NCBI RefSeq assembly: GCF_024679245.1
Contig: NC_090176.1
Coordinates: 24,502,546-24,566,545, forward strand
Reading direction: 5' to 3'
Length of the DNA: 64,000 nucleotides
DNA from: Pseudorasbora parva
Lineage: Eukaryota; Chordata; Actinopteri; Cypriniformes; Gobionidae
Shown here: in pieces, positions 1 through 9,887 of the stretch
Layout: every line of letters starts with the position of its first letter
Position numbering within the stretch: position 1 is the first letter of the stretch
Notes under the pieces: generated by a model
Told to the model about the DNA's origin: nothing
Seen by the model: the letters and a program-made list of their open reading frames with translations, nothing else
Databases searched by the model: none
Program-made: the position numbers and the translations under genes

Positions 1-2
1 AG

Positions 3-215
3 AGAGTCCGCCGGGACGGGGTTCAGCTCTTATTGGTAGCCCCGTTCTGGCCGGGCCGAGTATGGCTCTCAGACATCATGTCTCTCCTAGAGGGTCCTCC
101 CTGGGAAATCCCAGTCAGGAGGGATCTTCTTTCACAGGCCGGGGGGTCAGTACTGCACCCGCGCCCGGAACTGTGGAAACTGTGGGCTTGGCCCCTGAGG
201 GGGCCCAGTTCATAA
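3..215 (+). CDS. DIRS reverse transcriptase/RNase H polyprotein, C-terminal end
   Basis: This is an open frame running in from the left edge and ending at a TAA at 213-215, about 70 codons. The translation contains LLLVAPFWPGRVWLSDI, LLEGPPWEIPVRRDLLSQ and HPRPELWKLWAWPLRG, which resemble the C-terminal tail of fish DIRS RT-RNase H proteins, where the product copies element RNA into DNA. The catalytic domains lie upstream, outside the window. The last 150 bases overlap the recombinase ORF in another frame, as expected for DIRS. No start codon is assigned because the frame is truncated by the window edge. Confidence 0.65.
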   Translation, partial: RVRRDGVQLLLVAPFWPGRVWLSDIMSLLEGPPWEIPVRRDLLSQAGGSVLHPRPELWKLWAWPLRGPSS

Positions 216-1213
216 ACACGGGTCTATCGACTGAGGTGATAGAGACCATGTTGCACTCCAGAGCACCATCCACAAGGAGACTTTACGCACTCAAATGGAG
301 AGTTTTTGTCGCCTGGTGTACGCACCAGACGTTGGACCCTGTTAACTGCCCGGTCGGTTCAGTTCTCGAGTTCTTGCAAGAAAAATTCTCCGCAGGGTTA
401 TCCCCGTCGACTCTGAAAGTGTATGTGTCGGCGATATCTGCATATCATAATCCATTAGATAACGCATCATTAGGGAGACACCCGTGGGTCACGCGTTTCC
501 TCCGTGGTACCTTGAGGCTCAGACCTGCGGCACGCTCCAGGGTGCCGACTTGGGACCTGGCCATAGTGCTGGAAGGCCTTATGTTGGCTCCCTTCGAGCC
601 GTTAGAGGAAGTGTCAGAAAAGTTCCTCACACTTAAAACAGTGTTTCTCCTAGCGATTTCATCACTGAAAAGAGTAGGAGACCTACAGGCTCTATCAGTA
701 GCACCTTCCTGCCTTGAATTTGCACCAGGAATGGGGAAAGCATTTCTCTTCCCGAGGGAAGGATATGTTCCTAAAGTCCCGACCAACGTGCCGGGACCAG
801 TAATGCTGCAGGCTTTCTGTCCGCCTCCGTTCACTAGTCAAGACCAAGAGAAGCTAAATCTGCTATGTCCGGTCAGGGCCCTAGATGCATATGTCCACAG
901 AGCTGCCCTGTGGCGAAAATCAGAACAGTTGTTCGTATGTTTTGGGTCCTCGAATAAGGGAAAATCGGCTTCAAAGCAGACGCTTAGCAAGTGGATAGTC
1001 GAGGCTATCTCGCTCGCTTATGAGTCGGTCGGACATCCTTCACCTATGAGGGTCCGCGCCCACTCTACTAGGAGTATGGCTGCCTCTATGGCTCTTATTT
1101 CGGGAGTTTCAGAGGTTTGTGATGCGGCTGGGTGGTCCTCTCCGCATACATTTGTGAGGTTTTACAATCTGGACGTAGCCTCTACTCCGGGGTTCCGGGT
1201 GTTTCTGGGTTAA
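62..1213 (+). CDS. DIRS tyrosine recombinase (YR)
   Basis: A 383-codon open frame encodes the tyrosine recombinase that would integrate a circular DIRS cDNA without target duplication. The N-terminal part (about residues 55-155) resembles a core-binding SAM-like domain (RAPSTRRLYALKWRVF, LSPSTLKVYVSAISAYH). The catalytic part carries the R-H-R-Y set: Arg204 in SSLKRVGDLQALSV, His334 and Arg337 in RAHSTRSMAASMA, Trp358 in AAGWSS, and the nucleophile Tyr368 in TFVRFYNLD. No internal stop or frameshift is present. The first ATG (62) lies inside the upstream RT-RH frame. The true start may be later, because residues 1-50 look like the overlapping frame rather than a folded domain. The ORF looks intact; activity is not implied. 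Confidence 0.85.
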   Translation: MALRHHVSPRGSSLGNPSQEGSSFTGRGVSTAPAPGTVETVGLAPEGAQFINTGLSTEVIETMLHSRAPSTRRLYALKWRVFVAWCTHQTLDPVNCPVGSVLEFLQEKFSAGLSPSTLKVYVSAISAYHNPLDNASLGRHPWVTRFLRGTLRLRPAARSRVPTWDLAIVLEGLMLAPFEPLEEVSEKFLTLKTVFLLAISSLKRVGDLQALSVAPSCLEFAPGMGKAFLFPREGYVPKVPTNVPGPVMLQAFCPPPFTSQDQEKLNLLCPVRALDAYVHRAALWRKSEQLFVCFGSSNKGKSASKQTLSKWIVEAISLAYESVGHPSPMRVRAHSTRSMAASMALISGVSEVCDAAGWSSPHTFVRFYNLDVASTPGFRVFLG

Positions 1214-1303
1214 ATCACACAAACAGACATTTGGGACTCTGGCGGCGTGGGTATTGAGGTCCCCTAGCGTTTCGACGCAGCTCGAAGTTCCCTCGAGATA
1301 GGG

Positions 1304-1363
1304 AACGTCTCAGGTTACGTATGTAACCATGGTTCCCTGAGAGGGAACGAGACGCTGCGTCGA
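1304..1363 (+). repeat. DIRS terminal inverted repeat, left arm
   Basis: This 60-bp arm is the exact reverse complement of 1552-1611, with 188 bp between the two. The arms include the CCATGGTTCCCTGAGAGGGA core. The pair sits about 90 bp after the recombinase stop codon and belongs to the DIRS terminus or internal complementary region. Confidence 0.85.
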
Positions 1364-1551
1364 GATGCCATACTCCCGGCATGCCTGTGATCGATTTGTT
1401 CGACTTTTTCAGAAGCTAGTGACTGTTTGGTCCGGGCATGCTTTATAGCTTCCTGGTCGATGACGTCACCCGCCCGTGACGTATCGTCCCGCTATTGGAC
1501 TGATTACACAAGTGCTTCATGACATGGCACGCAGAGGCGTCCCCTAGCGTT

Positions 1552-1611
1552 TCGACGCAGCGTCTCGTTCCCTCTCAGGGAACCATGGTTACATACGTAA
1601 CCTGAGACGTT
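1552..1611 (-). repeat. DIRS terminal inverted repeat, right arm
   Basis: This arm is the perfect reverse complement of 1304-1363. The bases just before it (CCCCTAGCGTTTCGACGCAG, ending 1560) also occur as a direct repeat at 1261-1280, so the terminus combines direct and inverted repeats as in known DIRS ends. Confidence 0.85.
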
Positions 1612-1839
1612 TCTCATTCCTTCCAACAAACTGCAAATGCTTTTGGACATGCATCAATTGCTTTCATACAACTCTCTGCTGTTTTATAACTTTATCATTT
1701 GCTTATTTCATGTCAGTCCAAATGAACTACACTTGTGAATGCTGAATAGTCATTCCATATAAAACTAATAGTCTTCATTTCATTGCTTTAAGAGTCATTG
1801 CATACAAAAATGTGGAACTAGCTGTCAAAACAGGCAGTA

Positions 1840-2812
1840 GTTTGCAGTTGTTTGATAGGATGCTGGTGGAATATCTCCCTCCCTACTCACCATTCGTAAA
1901 TCCAATACAGTTTTTCTCAATCGATTTGGTACATTTCTCCAAACTCAGGTAACTGCTCTCAAAACATTTAACACAGTGATCTGTCCACTTTGTAATTGTC
2001 CTTAACAGATAGTAAATTCTCCTTCATTTCATACAAATTACAAATCAAAAGCATAATTTTCTCAAAACACTGTGCACAAAATTCCCTAATGTTATCACAG
2101 CAGTTCATACAGCCAAACAAATCTTTAATATATCAGGAAAAATATTTGCAGCTTTTTCATTGGTCTTTACAAAGATCACAAGCATTTTTGTACTATTTTC
2201 AAAACACAACAAACAAAACTCTGTGAATTGATGCAATTTAATCCACAGAAATTCAATTTGGCCAACTGAAAAATTTAGATGTGATCAATCAGTGGAAAAT
2301 TTTAAATTGGAGACCTGATTTATTAATTTTTTTACAGTGTAAACAACTAAACTCGTCATTAAAGAACTTTGAAGAACACAATTAAAGAACATGAAAAATG
2401 TGTATTTTCATTCATGTATTTGTGTATCTACAGCTGATTTTTAAAATTAAACCAACAGAGAACACACTTGTTGTTTTAATGTTAGTATTTATTTTTGATA
2501 AATGCATTAATAGAATAAACTGCAGTGCTTCATTATGCAGTGAACTGTTTTGCCAACATTAGAGTGTGTTTAGTTTGCTGTGGTAATAGTTTTGAGAGCA
2601 ACTACATTAATTTGGAGAAATGTGTCAAATCGATTGAGAAAAACTGTAAATGAGATTTTCTCTTCCTGGAGGTGGAAGGTATGACCGGCATCCACATACC
2701 CTGCTAGCGGCCATGGACGCAGCATGTGATTACAGCAGTCCTGCAGAGGGTGGATTCGCCACTAGAGGAGATACTTTCCTCACTGCATTGATATTCGCTG
2801 TGATGTAGATGA
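1840..2812 (+). pseudogene. Tc1/IS630-type transposase fragment, split by an insertion
   Basis: Reading 1851-1907 gives FDRMLVEYLPPYSPFVNPI. After the 1908-2646 insertion and its duplicated TA, the same frame continues as NEIFSSWRWKV (2647-2682). It then runs, with a frame slip, through DRHPHTL, AMDAACDY and a tail ending near 2812. The LPPYSPFxNPIE(E)FFSxWRWKV block followed by AMDAACD is characteristic of the C-terminal DDE domain of a family of fish Tc1/IS630-like transposases; the glutamate after NPI is the third catalytic acidic residue. No N-terminal half is recognisable. The fragment is broken by an insertion and a frameshift, so no function is expected. Confidence 0.65.
1908..2646. 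mobile_element. Non-autonomous TIR element with TA duplication
   Basis: The ends are mutually inverted: the left end CAGTTTTTCTCAATCGATTT matches the reverse complement of the right end near 2627-2646. The similarity continues through TTCTCCAAA and GCTCTCAAAAC for roughly 75 bp. TA dinucleotides at 1906-1907 and 2647-2648 are the target duplication typical of Tc1/mariner-like elements. The 739-bp interior is AT-rich; the 76-codon frame at 1996-2226 has no recognisable domain. It sits inside a transposase relic. Confidence 0.8.
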
Positions 2813-2892
2813 AATTATGTGGCCAGACAGAGAGGAACGTCTGGATGTTGTATGTTCAGTTCCAATATGTACTGCAATATTGTTTACAGTAT

Positions 2893-2898
2893 ATATAT

Positions 2899-2992
<94 letters not shown>

Positions 2993-3004
2993 ATATATAT
3001 ATAT

Positions 3005-3091
<87 letters not shown>
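2893..3091. repeat. (AT)n microsatellite
   Basis: About 200 bp of AT/TA dinucleotide repeat with a few CAAT interruptions (around 2990 and 3004). It abuts the truncated left terminal repeat of the Tc1-like element that follows. Tc1 elements insert at TA, so it may be an expanded target. Long reading frames of alternating I and Y through it are artefacts. Confidence 0.97.
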
Positions 3092-3092
<1 letters not shown>

Positions 3093-3280
3093 CTTTTTAA
3101 CTCTTTTTTTTTATAGTGCAGCCATTTGCTAAAATCATTTAAGATTTTTCTCATGAATGTACACACAGCACCCCATATTGACAGAAAAACACAGAATTGT
3201 TTACATTTTTGTAGATTTATTAAAAAAAGAAAAACTAAATTATCACATGGTCCTAAGTATTCAGACTCTTTGCTCAGTAT

Positions 3281-4201
3281 TTAGTAGAAGCACCCTTTTG
3301 ATCTAATACAGCCATGAGGCTTTTTGGGAAGGATGCACCAAGTTTTCACACCTGGATTTGGGCCATTCTGCCATTCCTCCTTGCAGATCCTCTCAAGTTC
3401 TGTCAGGTTAGATGGTAAAGGTTGGTGGACAGCCATTTTCAGGTCTCTCCAGAGATGCTCAATTTGGTTTAAGTCAGAGCTCTGACTGGGCCATTCAAGA
3501 ACAGTCATGGAGTTGTTGTGAAGCCACTCCTTCGTTATTTTAGCGGTGTGCTTAGGGTCATTGTCTTGTAGGAAAGTGAATCTTTGGCCCAGTCTGAGGT
3601 TTTGAGCACTCTGGAGAAGGTTTTCATCCAGGATATCCCTGTACTTGACCACATTCATCTTTCTCTCGATTGCAACCAGTCTTCCTGTCCCTGCAGCTGA
3701 AAAACACCCTCACAGCATGATGCTGCCACCACCATGCTTTACTGTTGGGACTGTATTTGACAGGTGATGAGCAGTGCCTGGTTTCTCCACACATCCCGCT
3801 TAGAATTTAGGCCAAAAAGTTCTATCTTGGTCTCATCAGACCAGATCATCTTATTTCTCACCATCTTGCAATGAGCAGAGGTTTCCGTCGGGCCACTCTG
3901 CCACAAAGCCCAGACTGGTGGAGGGCAGCAATGATGGTTGTTTTTTTACAACTTTCTCCCATCTTCCGACTGCATCTCTGGAGCTGATCCACAGTGATCT
4001 TTGGGTTCTTCTTTACCTCTCTTACCAAGGCTCTTCTCAACCGATAGCTCAGTTTGCCCGGACGGCCAGCTCTAAGAAGGGTTCTGGTTGTCCCAAATGT
4101 CTTCCATTTAAGTGCTGCAGAAAAAAAAAGTAACCATGTCCAGATCTGTGCCTTGCCACAATTCTGTCTCTGAGCTCTTCAGGCAGTTCCTGTGACCTCA
4201 T
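3281..4201 (-). pseudogene. Tc1-like transposase pseudogene
   Basis: The reading starts at an ATG at 4201 (MRSQELPEELRDRIVARHRSG) and ends at a stop at 3281. Fragments in several frames give the N-terminal helix-turn-helix region, then VREVKKNPKITVDQL and a WSDETK motif (first catalytic Asp, near 3835). Last comes DNDPKHTAKI...DLNQIEHLWRDLK (about 3437-3560), which contains the second Asp and the catalytic Glu of a DD34E transposase. Frameshifts and stops separate the blocks (frames 3281-3658 and 3858-4040 are the longest clean pieces), so the gene is dead. It once moved its own element by cut-and-paste at TA sites. Confidence 0.85.
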
Positions 4202-4493
4202 GATTCTCATTTGCTCTGACATGCACTGTGAGCTGTATGGTTTTAAATAGACAGGTATGTGGCTTTCCTAATCAAGTCCAATCAGTATAATCAAAAACAG
4301 CTGAACTCAAATGAAGGTGTAGAACCATCTCAAGGATGATCAGAAGACATGGACAGCACCAGTTAAATATATGAGTGTCACAGCAAAGGGTCTGAATACT
4401 TCGGGCCATGTGATATTTCAGTTTTTCGTTTTTAATAAAAGAGCAAAAAAAAAATCAACAATTCTGTGTTTTTCTGCTAATATTGGGTGTTGT

Positions 4494-5022
4494 TAGCCTG
4501 ACAAGCCAGACCCATATCAAGATGTTTGGTCTGGAAACTCACCATAGACAGGGCTCAGTCCGAGGGGCGGGATAAACAGTTGTCTTTCAAACTCCCTCTG
4601 CACGCGATAGGATAGCGCTACACCAACCAGAGCAACGAAGGTGAAGCAGAGCTAGCTGACTGATTAAACATTCGCCGTATCCGGTCGGCTAAACTCCGAA
4701 CACATCTTCCCTTTTTAAGAATGACTTCAGTGCCGCTCTTTGTTCTTTTCTCAGAGAAAAGCTTAACTCCAAATCTTCCGGAGGCGCGGGCAGAGCTGAT
4801 TCGAAAGACCGCCGCCGTTCGCCAGTTTCTGTGTTTACTAGAAGCACGCAAACGCAACTCGGCCGTCGTCATTATGGCCCCGCCCGCCGACTCTATACAC
4901 GATGTGATTGGGCCATCCAGATTCTGAGGAATACAGCTCAGATAGGAATTGAGAGTTGCTAGACCACACTTGCGGGCAAATTAAATTTGCTGCCGCTAGG
5001 GTGCGTCTAGATTTCTAGGCTA
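4494..5022 (-). mobile_element. 529-bp TAGCCT-ended element carrying a fossil helicase motif
   Basis: The ends TAGCCTGACAAGC... and ...TTTCTAGGCTA are flanked by an exact 9-bp duplication, GGGTGTTGT (4485-4493 and 5023-5031), inside a Tc1 terminal repeat. The interior matches the element at 62359-62890 in opposite orientation over its whole length. Read on the minus strand from an ATG at 4872, it starts MTTAELRLRAS. After a frameshift it includes DVFGV-stop-PTGYGE (Walker A-like block at 4671-4688), then CLISQL. The pattern PTGYGKS-LIYQ is helicase motif I of RecQ-like enzymes, so the element carries a dead helicase exon. The superfamily is not assigned; 9-bp duplications are known for Mutator-type and some Merlin-type elements. 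Confidence 0.8.
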
Positions 5023-5097
5023 GGGTGTTGTGTGTACATTGAAAAAAAAATAGCATAAATTATTTTAGCAAATGGGTGCAATATAACAAAGAGTTAA

Positions 5098-5721
5098 AGG
5101 GTTAGTTCAACCAAAAATTAAAATTCTGTCAATAATTACTTACCCTAATATCGTTCGACACCTGTAAGACCTCCGTTCATCTTTGGAACACAAATGAAGA
5201 TATTTTTGTTGAAATCCGATGGCTCAGAAAGGTTTTCATTGACACCAATGTCATTTCATCTCTCAAGACCCATAAAGGCACTAAAAACAACAAAGTCCAT
5301 CTCACTACAGTGGCTCTACAATCATTTTATGAAGCAACGGGAATAGTTTTTGTGCGCAAAAAAAACTAAATAACAACTTGTATAGTAATGGGCTGATTTT
5401 AAAATGAATGAGTCATGAGTCGAATGATTCATGATTAATTCGGAACGTAAATAGAAAAAAAGTGCACACAAAATCTATTCTCGTCGCTTCATAAAATGAT
5501 TGTAGAGCCACGTAGAGAGATGGGCTTTGTAACGACGTCTTTAGTGCCTTTTATAGGTCTTGAAATAGGAATGACATTGGTGTCAATGAAAACCTTTCTG
5601 AGCCATCGGATTTTAACAAAAATATCTTCATTTGTGTTCAGAAGATGAACGGAGGTCTTACGGGTGTCGGACGAATTGAGGGTGAGAGTTATTATTGACA
5701 GAATTTGGGTGAACTAACCCT
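5098..5721. mobile_element. Long-TIR MITE with TTAA duplication
   Basis: The two halves are inverted copies for well over 150 bp. The left starts AGGGTTAGTTCAACCAAAAA and the right ends with TTTGGGTGAACTAACCCT; the internal TTGACACCAATGTCATT pairs with AATGACATTGGTGTCAA. TTAA occurs on both sides (5094-5097 and 5722-5725). It has no coding capacity and would form a long hairpin. It belongs to the very abundant fish GGGTTAGTTCACCCAAAA-ended repeats. Confidence 0.9.
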
Positions 5722-5766
5722 TTAAAAATGTAAGGGGGTCTGAATACTTTCCGCACCCACTATATA

Positions 5767-7637
5767 TTTGTTGACAGACCAACAGTAAAAGTGTCTATCT
5801 ATATCCCATATAGTGTAGTGTGAATTCGTGTTTATGAAATTTATATTCATACAAATGAAGTGCAGTCTAGTGAATTTTCAGTCATGAAAATCGCAGGTAC
5901 ACATACAGATTTGATTGTAATATTGACAACATGACTAAGCATTTTGACTATCTTGTTTGTGAACAGTGACGCATGGACTTGTCATTCTGATCGCATTATG
6001 TTCATTGACATAAATACTTTTGATGAAATAAGGATTTTTCCAAGTTATAGGCTTTTGCAGATAATCCATTGCGTGGTGCTGTTTATACGAACTGTTTTGA
6101 GAAATGCACTTACTGCTTTTGTAAATCTTAAGGATGATTTAAGAAATTATGCAATTGGTAAAATTACATAACGATTTTCTTCTCCAAAATAAAATGTACA
6201 TATTGGTGCATCGATGAAGGTACTACATAACACATGTTCTTAATATGGTTTGACTTTTTGTGACCTATGATTTTTAATACCATTGATCTGCTGTTATGTA
6301 ACCCTACAGATATTATTGTTACCCCCTATTAAAGCAATAACTTAATTCACAATTCTTGTTATTGTCGCTTAACAATAGTTAATTACTGGAAAAAATAGTG
6401 AAAGTGAAAATGTAACCAATAACTTACAAAAAGCATCGAATCAATATACACAGTCTACCTTCCGTAGGTCTCCTCAGTACATGTTCTAAATCACTCTTAT
6501 AATAAGCTCTTTTGAGCTGCAGGGTGTCACTGAGTAGGTGAATGTACAAGAGTTAATCTGGACATTATGTGTGCTTAGGCCAGTGCAGCAGCTTTTGCAT
6601 AACACACAGAAGGGAGGAGAACGAGTATGTAATAAAGCATATAAAACATTTCCTACCATTTCCTTACTTATAAACAAAGCACACACTTAGTGTTAATGTT
6701 TTAGGGCACTTTAAATGCCCATGCTTTAGTTTCATAAATAGTAACTTGTGCTTACAAGCATGGTACCAACCATACCAAATCATTGCTATCACAGTGGGTC
6801 ATGGATAAATGCTATCATTAAAGGAAAGTGAAGAGCGATCAACCTGATTCAAGTTTGTTAAGGGTTATTAGCCCCCTAAACGGTTGCTGGGATCGTTGTG
6901 AGGCAGTCTTTCTGGTAAACACAAGCCTCTGTGACATGAGAGGAGTGTTGGCTGGTGGCCCCAGAGAAGGCTTAATGAGCAGTACAGCTTTGAATCTGTC
7001 TGTGTGATCTAGTGACTAACTCCCAGCCAGTGGGTGGCACTGAATGTATCATCCATTCAAGTCAGTCACGGAACACCCACTCTGACTCTATATATAGTCA
7101 ACATCCTCCTTCTCTCCCCCCTCCCCCCCAGAGAGACGAAGAAAAAGTGAAATCAGCTCTGTGGCTCATTATGCTTCAACTAAAAAGCTGATAAAAATAA
7201 TATCCTTTTTACAACATTCAATATTATTTATGTCAAAATAAAGGTATATTATCAGTTTGACTACTTTACTGAAAGTTTTACTACTTATTTTCAGTTACTT
7301 AATTACTGTTATAATGTATTCACCTTCATGTCACCAGTCCTGTATGAATCATTTGTTTCTTTATTATGTTTGCAGCTTGCTTGACAGTCATTGATCACTA
7401 TACACTCTTATTGTGTGATGAAGTTCTAAATGAAAAACATATTGGTTTGGAACTGAGGGTGAAATGATCACATATTCCTTAAAGTAAAAGAAATTCTTTA
7501 CAAAAAAGAAATTACTTTAAGATCGCCAGGTCATCTGTTTGAAAAGGAGCGCTTTATCGGGCTTTTCCTGACATGCTCATGGGAAATGTATACAGACTTC
7601 TGTCATGAAACTCTAGATGGCGCAGCCTAATGAGGTC
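5767..7637. other. Intergenic, no gene recognised
   Basis: AT-rich sequence. The reading frame at 5944-6171 (75 codons) and smaller ones show no domain, no codon bias and no splice context. A pyrimidine-rich tract (CTCCTTCTCTCCCCCCTCCC) lies near 7107-7130. I see no other structure. Confidence 0.6.
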
Positions 7638-7641
7638 TTAA

Positions 7642-8217
7642 AGGGATACTCCCCCGCCTTTTCATATTAAACTGTTATTTCCTTAACTAAGACGAGTTGA
7701 TGAATACCTCTCTCGTCTCAGTGCGTGAACTTAATCTCTCTGACGCGTGGTGACATTCTGATAGCACTTAGCTTAGCCCACTAAGCCCAGTTCATTCATT
7801 AGGCACCAAACAGAGATCAAGTTAGAAGGAACCAAACACCTCCACGGTTTCCCTATTTAAATACAGTTACACGAATAGTTGAATGACCAAGTATAGTGAC
7901 AAAATAAAATGTGGCACTTTTCTAAGTGGGTTAAAAAGGATAACTTTTTAGTTACCTAGGTGGAATAGCACTTTTGAGAATACTTCGACTTGGCGCAGTA
8001 AAAAGTCCCGGCTGAAACATCCTCCCTCAAATCTCCCCCTCACCCTCTCATTTCCATCAATGAGGGGAGAGGATTTTTCAGGCATGACTTTTTACTTCAA
8101 AGTACTCTCAAAAGTGCTATTCCGCCATACCACTGAGACACGAGAGGTATGCATCAACTCGTCTTAGTTATTAAGGGAATAACATAGTTTAATATGAAAA
8201 AACGGTGGAGTATCCCT
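7642..8217. mobile_element. TIR element with TTAA duplication (AGGGATACTCC family)
   Basis: The left end AGGGATACTCCCCCGCCTTT and the right end ...GGTGGAGTATCCCT are inverted repeats. Pairing continues to CTAAGACGAGTTGATG at the left versus CATCAACTCGTCTTAG at the right, about 65 bp. TTAA is duplicated at 7638-7641 and 8218-8221. It is 576 bp and non-coding. Inner blocks also pair: GGTGGAATAGCACTTTTGAG at the centre is mirrored near 8105-8125. Confidence 0.9.
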
Positions 8218-8221
8218 TTAA

Positions 8222-9105
8222 GAGCACTGCGTAATATCATTGCACCTGATGCACCCATGGTATGGCAGCAAATTTCCTTGAATATTACGCAGAAATGAGA
8301 ATATAGTCGCTTGTCATTTTGGTCTAGAAAATCGCAACTTTTTATTTTCCGTCTGTTTTAGTGCACAATGTAACTATACACATCACAACATGTAAATAGG
8401 AAAATGTTGGTGTTATTTTGTCACTTATTGAGCAGTAGGCTAGATGGAGCAGTTTACCTCCAGTCTTTGTGCTGAGCTAGCGGTGGCTGCATCAGACAAA
8501 GTTATGGCACGCATGGAGATAAGAATGGTATGTATGGACTTATCTAACTCTGGGGGATTTGGTGAATAAGCTAAAGTCCCAAAAGTTGGCTTGTTCCTTT
8601 AAACGCATCAGGTCTTGAGTGACCCGGGACATCAGTACCCTCCCCCTCATTCATTTTTTAAAGTTAGACATCAACCTTCTTAGTGTTCCTCAATAAGTTC
8701 ATTGTAAACTATAACAAGAATTTTTTGTTATAAATTTTTCCATACATTTTTTTTGTACAAATTGCATAGGGTCACTAACGACACAATATGTATAACTGTA
8801 ATATTTTAATGTCTCATACACATGAGCTATGTTTACATGTACACCTTTTGATTCATTCTGAATTAAAGAATTCTGATTGATGAATCTGAACATAGTATTT
8901 ACATGAACTCCAAATAAAGTGATTGGGTTGATGTGTGAGTTTATATTTCATATTTAATCTTTTCTTTTACATGCGTGCACTTCACGAATATACAGAGTTT
9001 CCTGCTGTTGTTGCATACCTCCATTTCTTTGTTTGAAAAATGTTTTTTTTTTTCTATATCAGGTCCTTATTAGGCAACATGAACAGCACATAAAGCGTGG
9101 TACGT
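8222..9105. other. Intergenic, probable repeat remnants
   Basis: The stretch 8285-8600 resembles the outer half of a common fish repeat (TGAGAATATAGTCGCTTG, TTTTAGTGCACAATGTAAC) often found beside the preceding element family. This is recognised by eye only. The frame at 8699-8893 has no recognisable product. Confidence 0.35.
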
Positions 9106-9109
9106 ATAT

Positions 9110-9490
9110 CCAGCAGCCATATCACCCTGTAGCCTAAGACTGGTTTCCCACTGAAGCTAAGCAGGGCTGAGCCTGGTCAGTACCTGGGTGGGAGACCAAC
9201 TGGGGAAACTAGGTTGCTGCTGGCAGAGGTGTTAGTGAGGCCAGCAGGGGGCGCTCACCAACTGGGGAAAATAGGTTGCTGCTGGCAGAGGTGTTAGTGA
9301 GGCCAGCAGGGGGCGCTCACCCTGTGGTCTTGTGGGTCCTAACACCCCAGTATAGTGATGGGGACACTATACTGTCAAAGAGCACCGTCTTTCTGATGAG
9401 ACGTTAAACCGAGGTCCCGACTCTCTGTGGTCGTTAAAAATCCCATTGGCTAATTTAAGGCATTTATGGACGAGCAACACCAGTGTAACG
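9110..9490 (+). mobile_element. SINE3-type 5S rRNA-derived SINE
   Basis: The head (about 9115-9194) matches the 3' half of 5S rRNA, including the internal promoter: AAGCTAAGCAGGG, then GCCTGG, then AGTACCTGGGTGGGAGACC. This is the signature of zebrafish SINE3, a 5S rRNA-derived retroposon transcribed by RNA polymerase III. The body contains a 62-bp segment present twice in tandem (9195-9256 and 9257-9318) with one difference, then a tail with GATGAGACGTTAAACCGAGG. It is not a real 5S gene because the 5' half is diverged and the body is unrelated to 5S. Confidence 0.85.
9195..9318 (+). repeat. Tandem 62-bp duplication inside the SINE
   Basis: Two copies of 62 bp (9195-9256, 9257-9318), each starting ACCAACTGGGGAAA and ending CAGGGGGCGCTC. 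They differ at one base (AAACTAGG versus AAAATAGG), so the duplication is recent or conserved by conversion. Confidence 0.95.
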
Positions 9491-9822
9491 AGGTTCTTAA
9501 ATGGGAAGGAAGGACGCGGGAACCGGCGAACATTCAACAACTTTATTAAGTAAATAAATAAACAAACAAAACGAAAGTAAACCGCGGGCAGCCCTCACGG
9601 ACGACTGCCCGCACACACATAACAAATCATAAACAAAACTTAACGTAAAATCCAGGCCTGGTCCTCTCTCGTCCTTGACTGGTGTCGCTCGTCCTTAAAT
9701 GCCTCCGAGCTCCCTCATGAGAGGACTCGAGACCGGTGTGGCTCGCATGTGACGCTCTTTTGCAATAACGTCCCCGGTCTCACTCGCTCCTCCCATGTCT
9801 CTCGCTCGTTCAACTCGCCACA
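9484..9822 (-). mobile_element. Possible solo LTR
   Basis: On the minus strand the segment begins TGTGGCGAGTTG and ends CCTCGTTACA, so it has TG...CA borders. It also has an AATAAAG polyadenylation-like signal about 60 bp before its end and a GC-rich body unlike its flanks. No flanking coding region and no clear target duplication are seen. It follows the SINE directly. It may instead be the 3' end of another retroelement family. Confidence 0.35.
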
Positions 9823-9887
9823 ATAGGGCACAGCTGATTGGTTCCTGCTGTATCAGTAGCCAATGAGCTTGTGCGCTCAACCTTTAA

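Larger units (their letters stand above)
1..1615 (+). mobile_element. DIRS-like retrotransposon, 3' part
   Basis: The window opens inside a DIRS-type (tyrosine recombinase) retrotransposon. Two overlapping ORFs in different frames are visible: the end of a reverse transcriptase/RNase H polyprotein (3-215) and a complete-looking tyrosine recombinase (62-1213). They are followed by a terminal region with a perfect 60-bp inverted repeat (1304-1363 and 1552-1611) and a short direct repeat (about 1259-1280 and 1539-1560). Overlapping RT-RH and YR ORFs and inverted or complementary termini without integrase are the hallmark of DIRS elements. The 5' part lies outside the window. The right border, near 1615, is inferred from where the inverted repeat ends. 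Confidence 0.85.
3092..5766 (-). mobile_element. Tc1-like transposon with two nested insertions
   Basis: A decayed Tc1-like element in reverse orientation. The right terminal repeat lies in three pieces: about 4380-4484, 5032-5093 and 5726-5766. It ends with GGGGTCTGAATACTTTCCGC and a (TA)-rich target. The left terminal repeat (about 3092-3270) is its inverted partner: the stretch containing TTTGCTAAAATCATTTAAG pairs with bases near 5065-5090. The outermost 40 or so bases of the left repeat are absent and an AT microsatellite takes their place. A 529-bp and a 624-bp TIR element interrupt the right repeat. The inner coding region is a transposase pseudogene. Confidence 0.85.

Noticed and set aside
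445..834. 129-codon minus-strand ORF
   Set aside because: Antisense shadow of the DIRS recombinase ORF.
2809..3132. Three long overlapping frames of alternating Ile and Tyr
   Set aside because: They are translations of an AT dinucleotide microsatellite and have no coding character.
9115..9194. 5S rRNA gene
   Set aside because: Only the 3' half matches and the continuation is SINE body, so it is a 5S-derived SINE.
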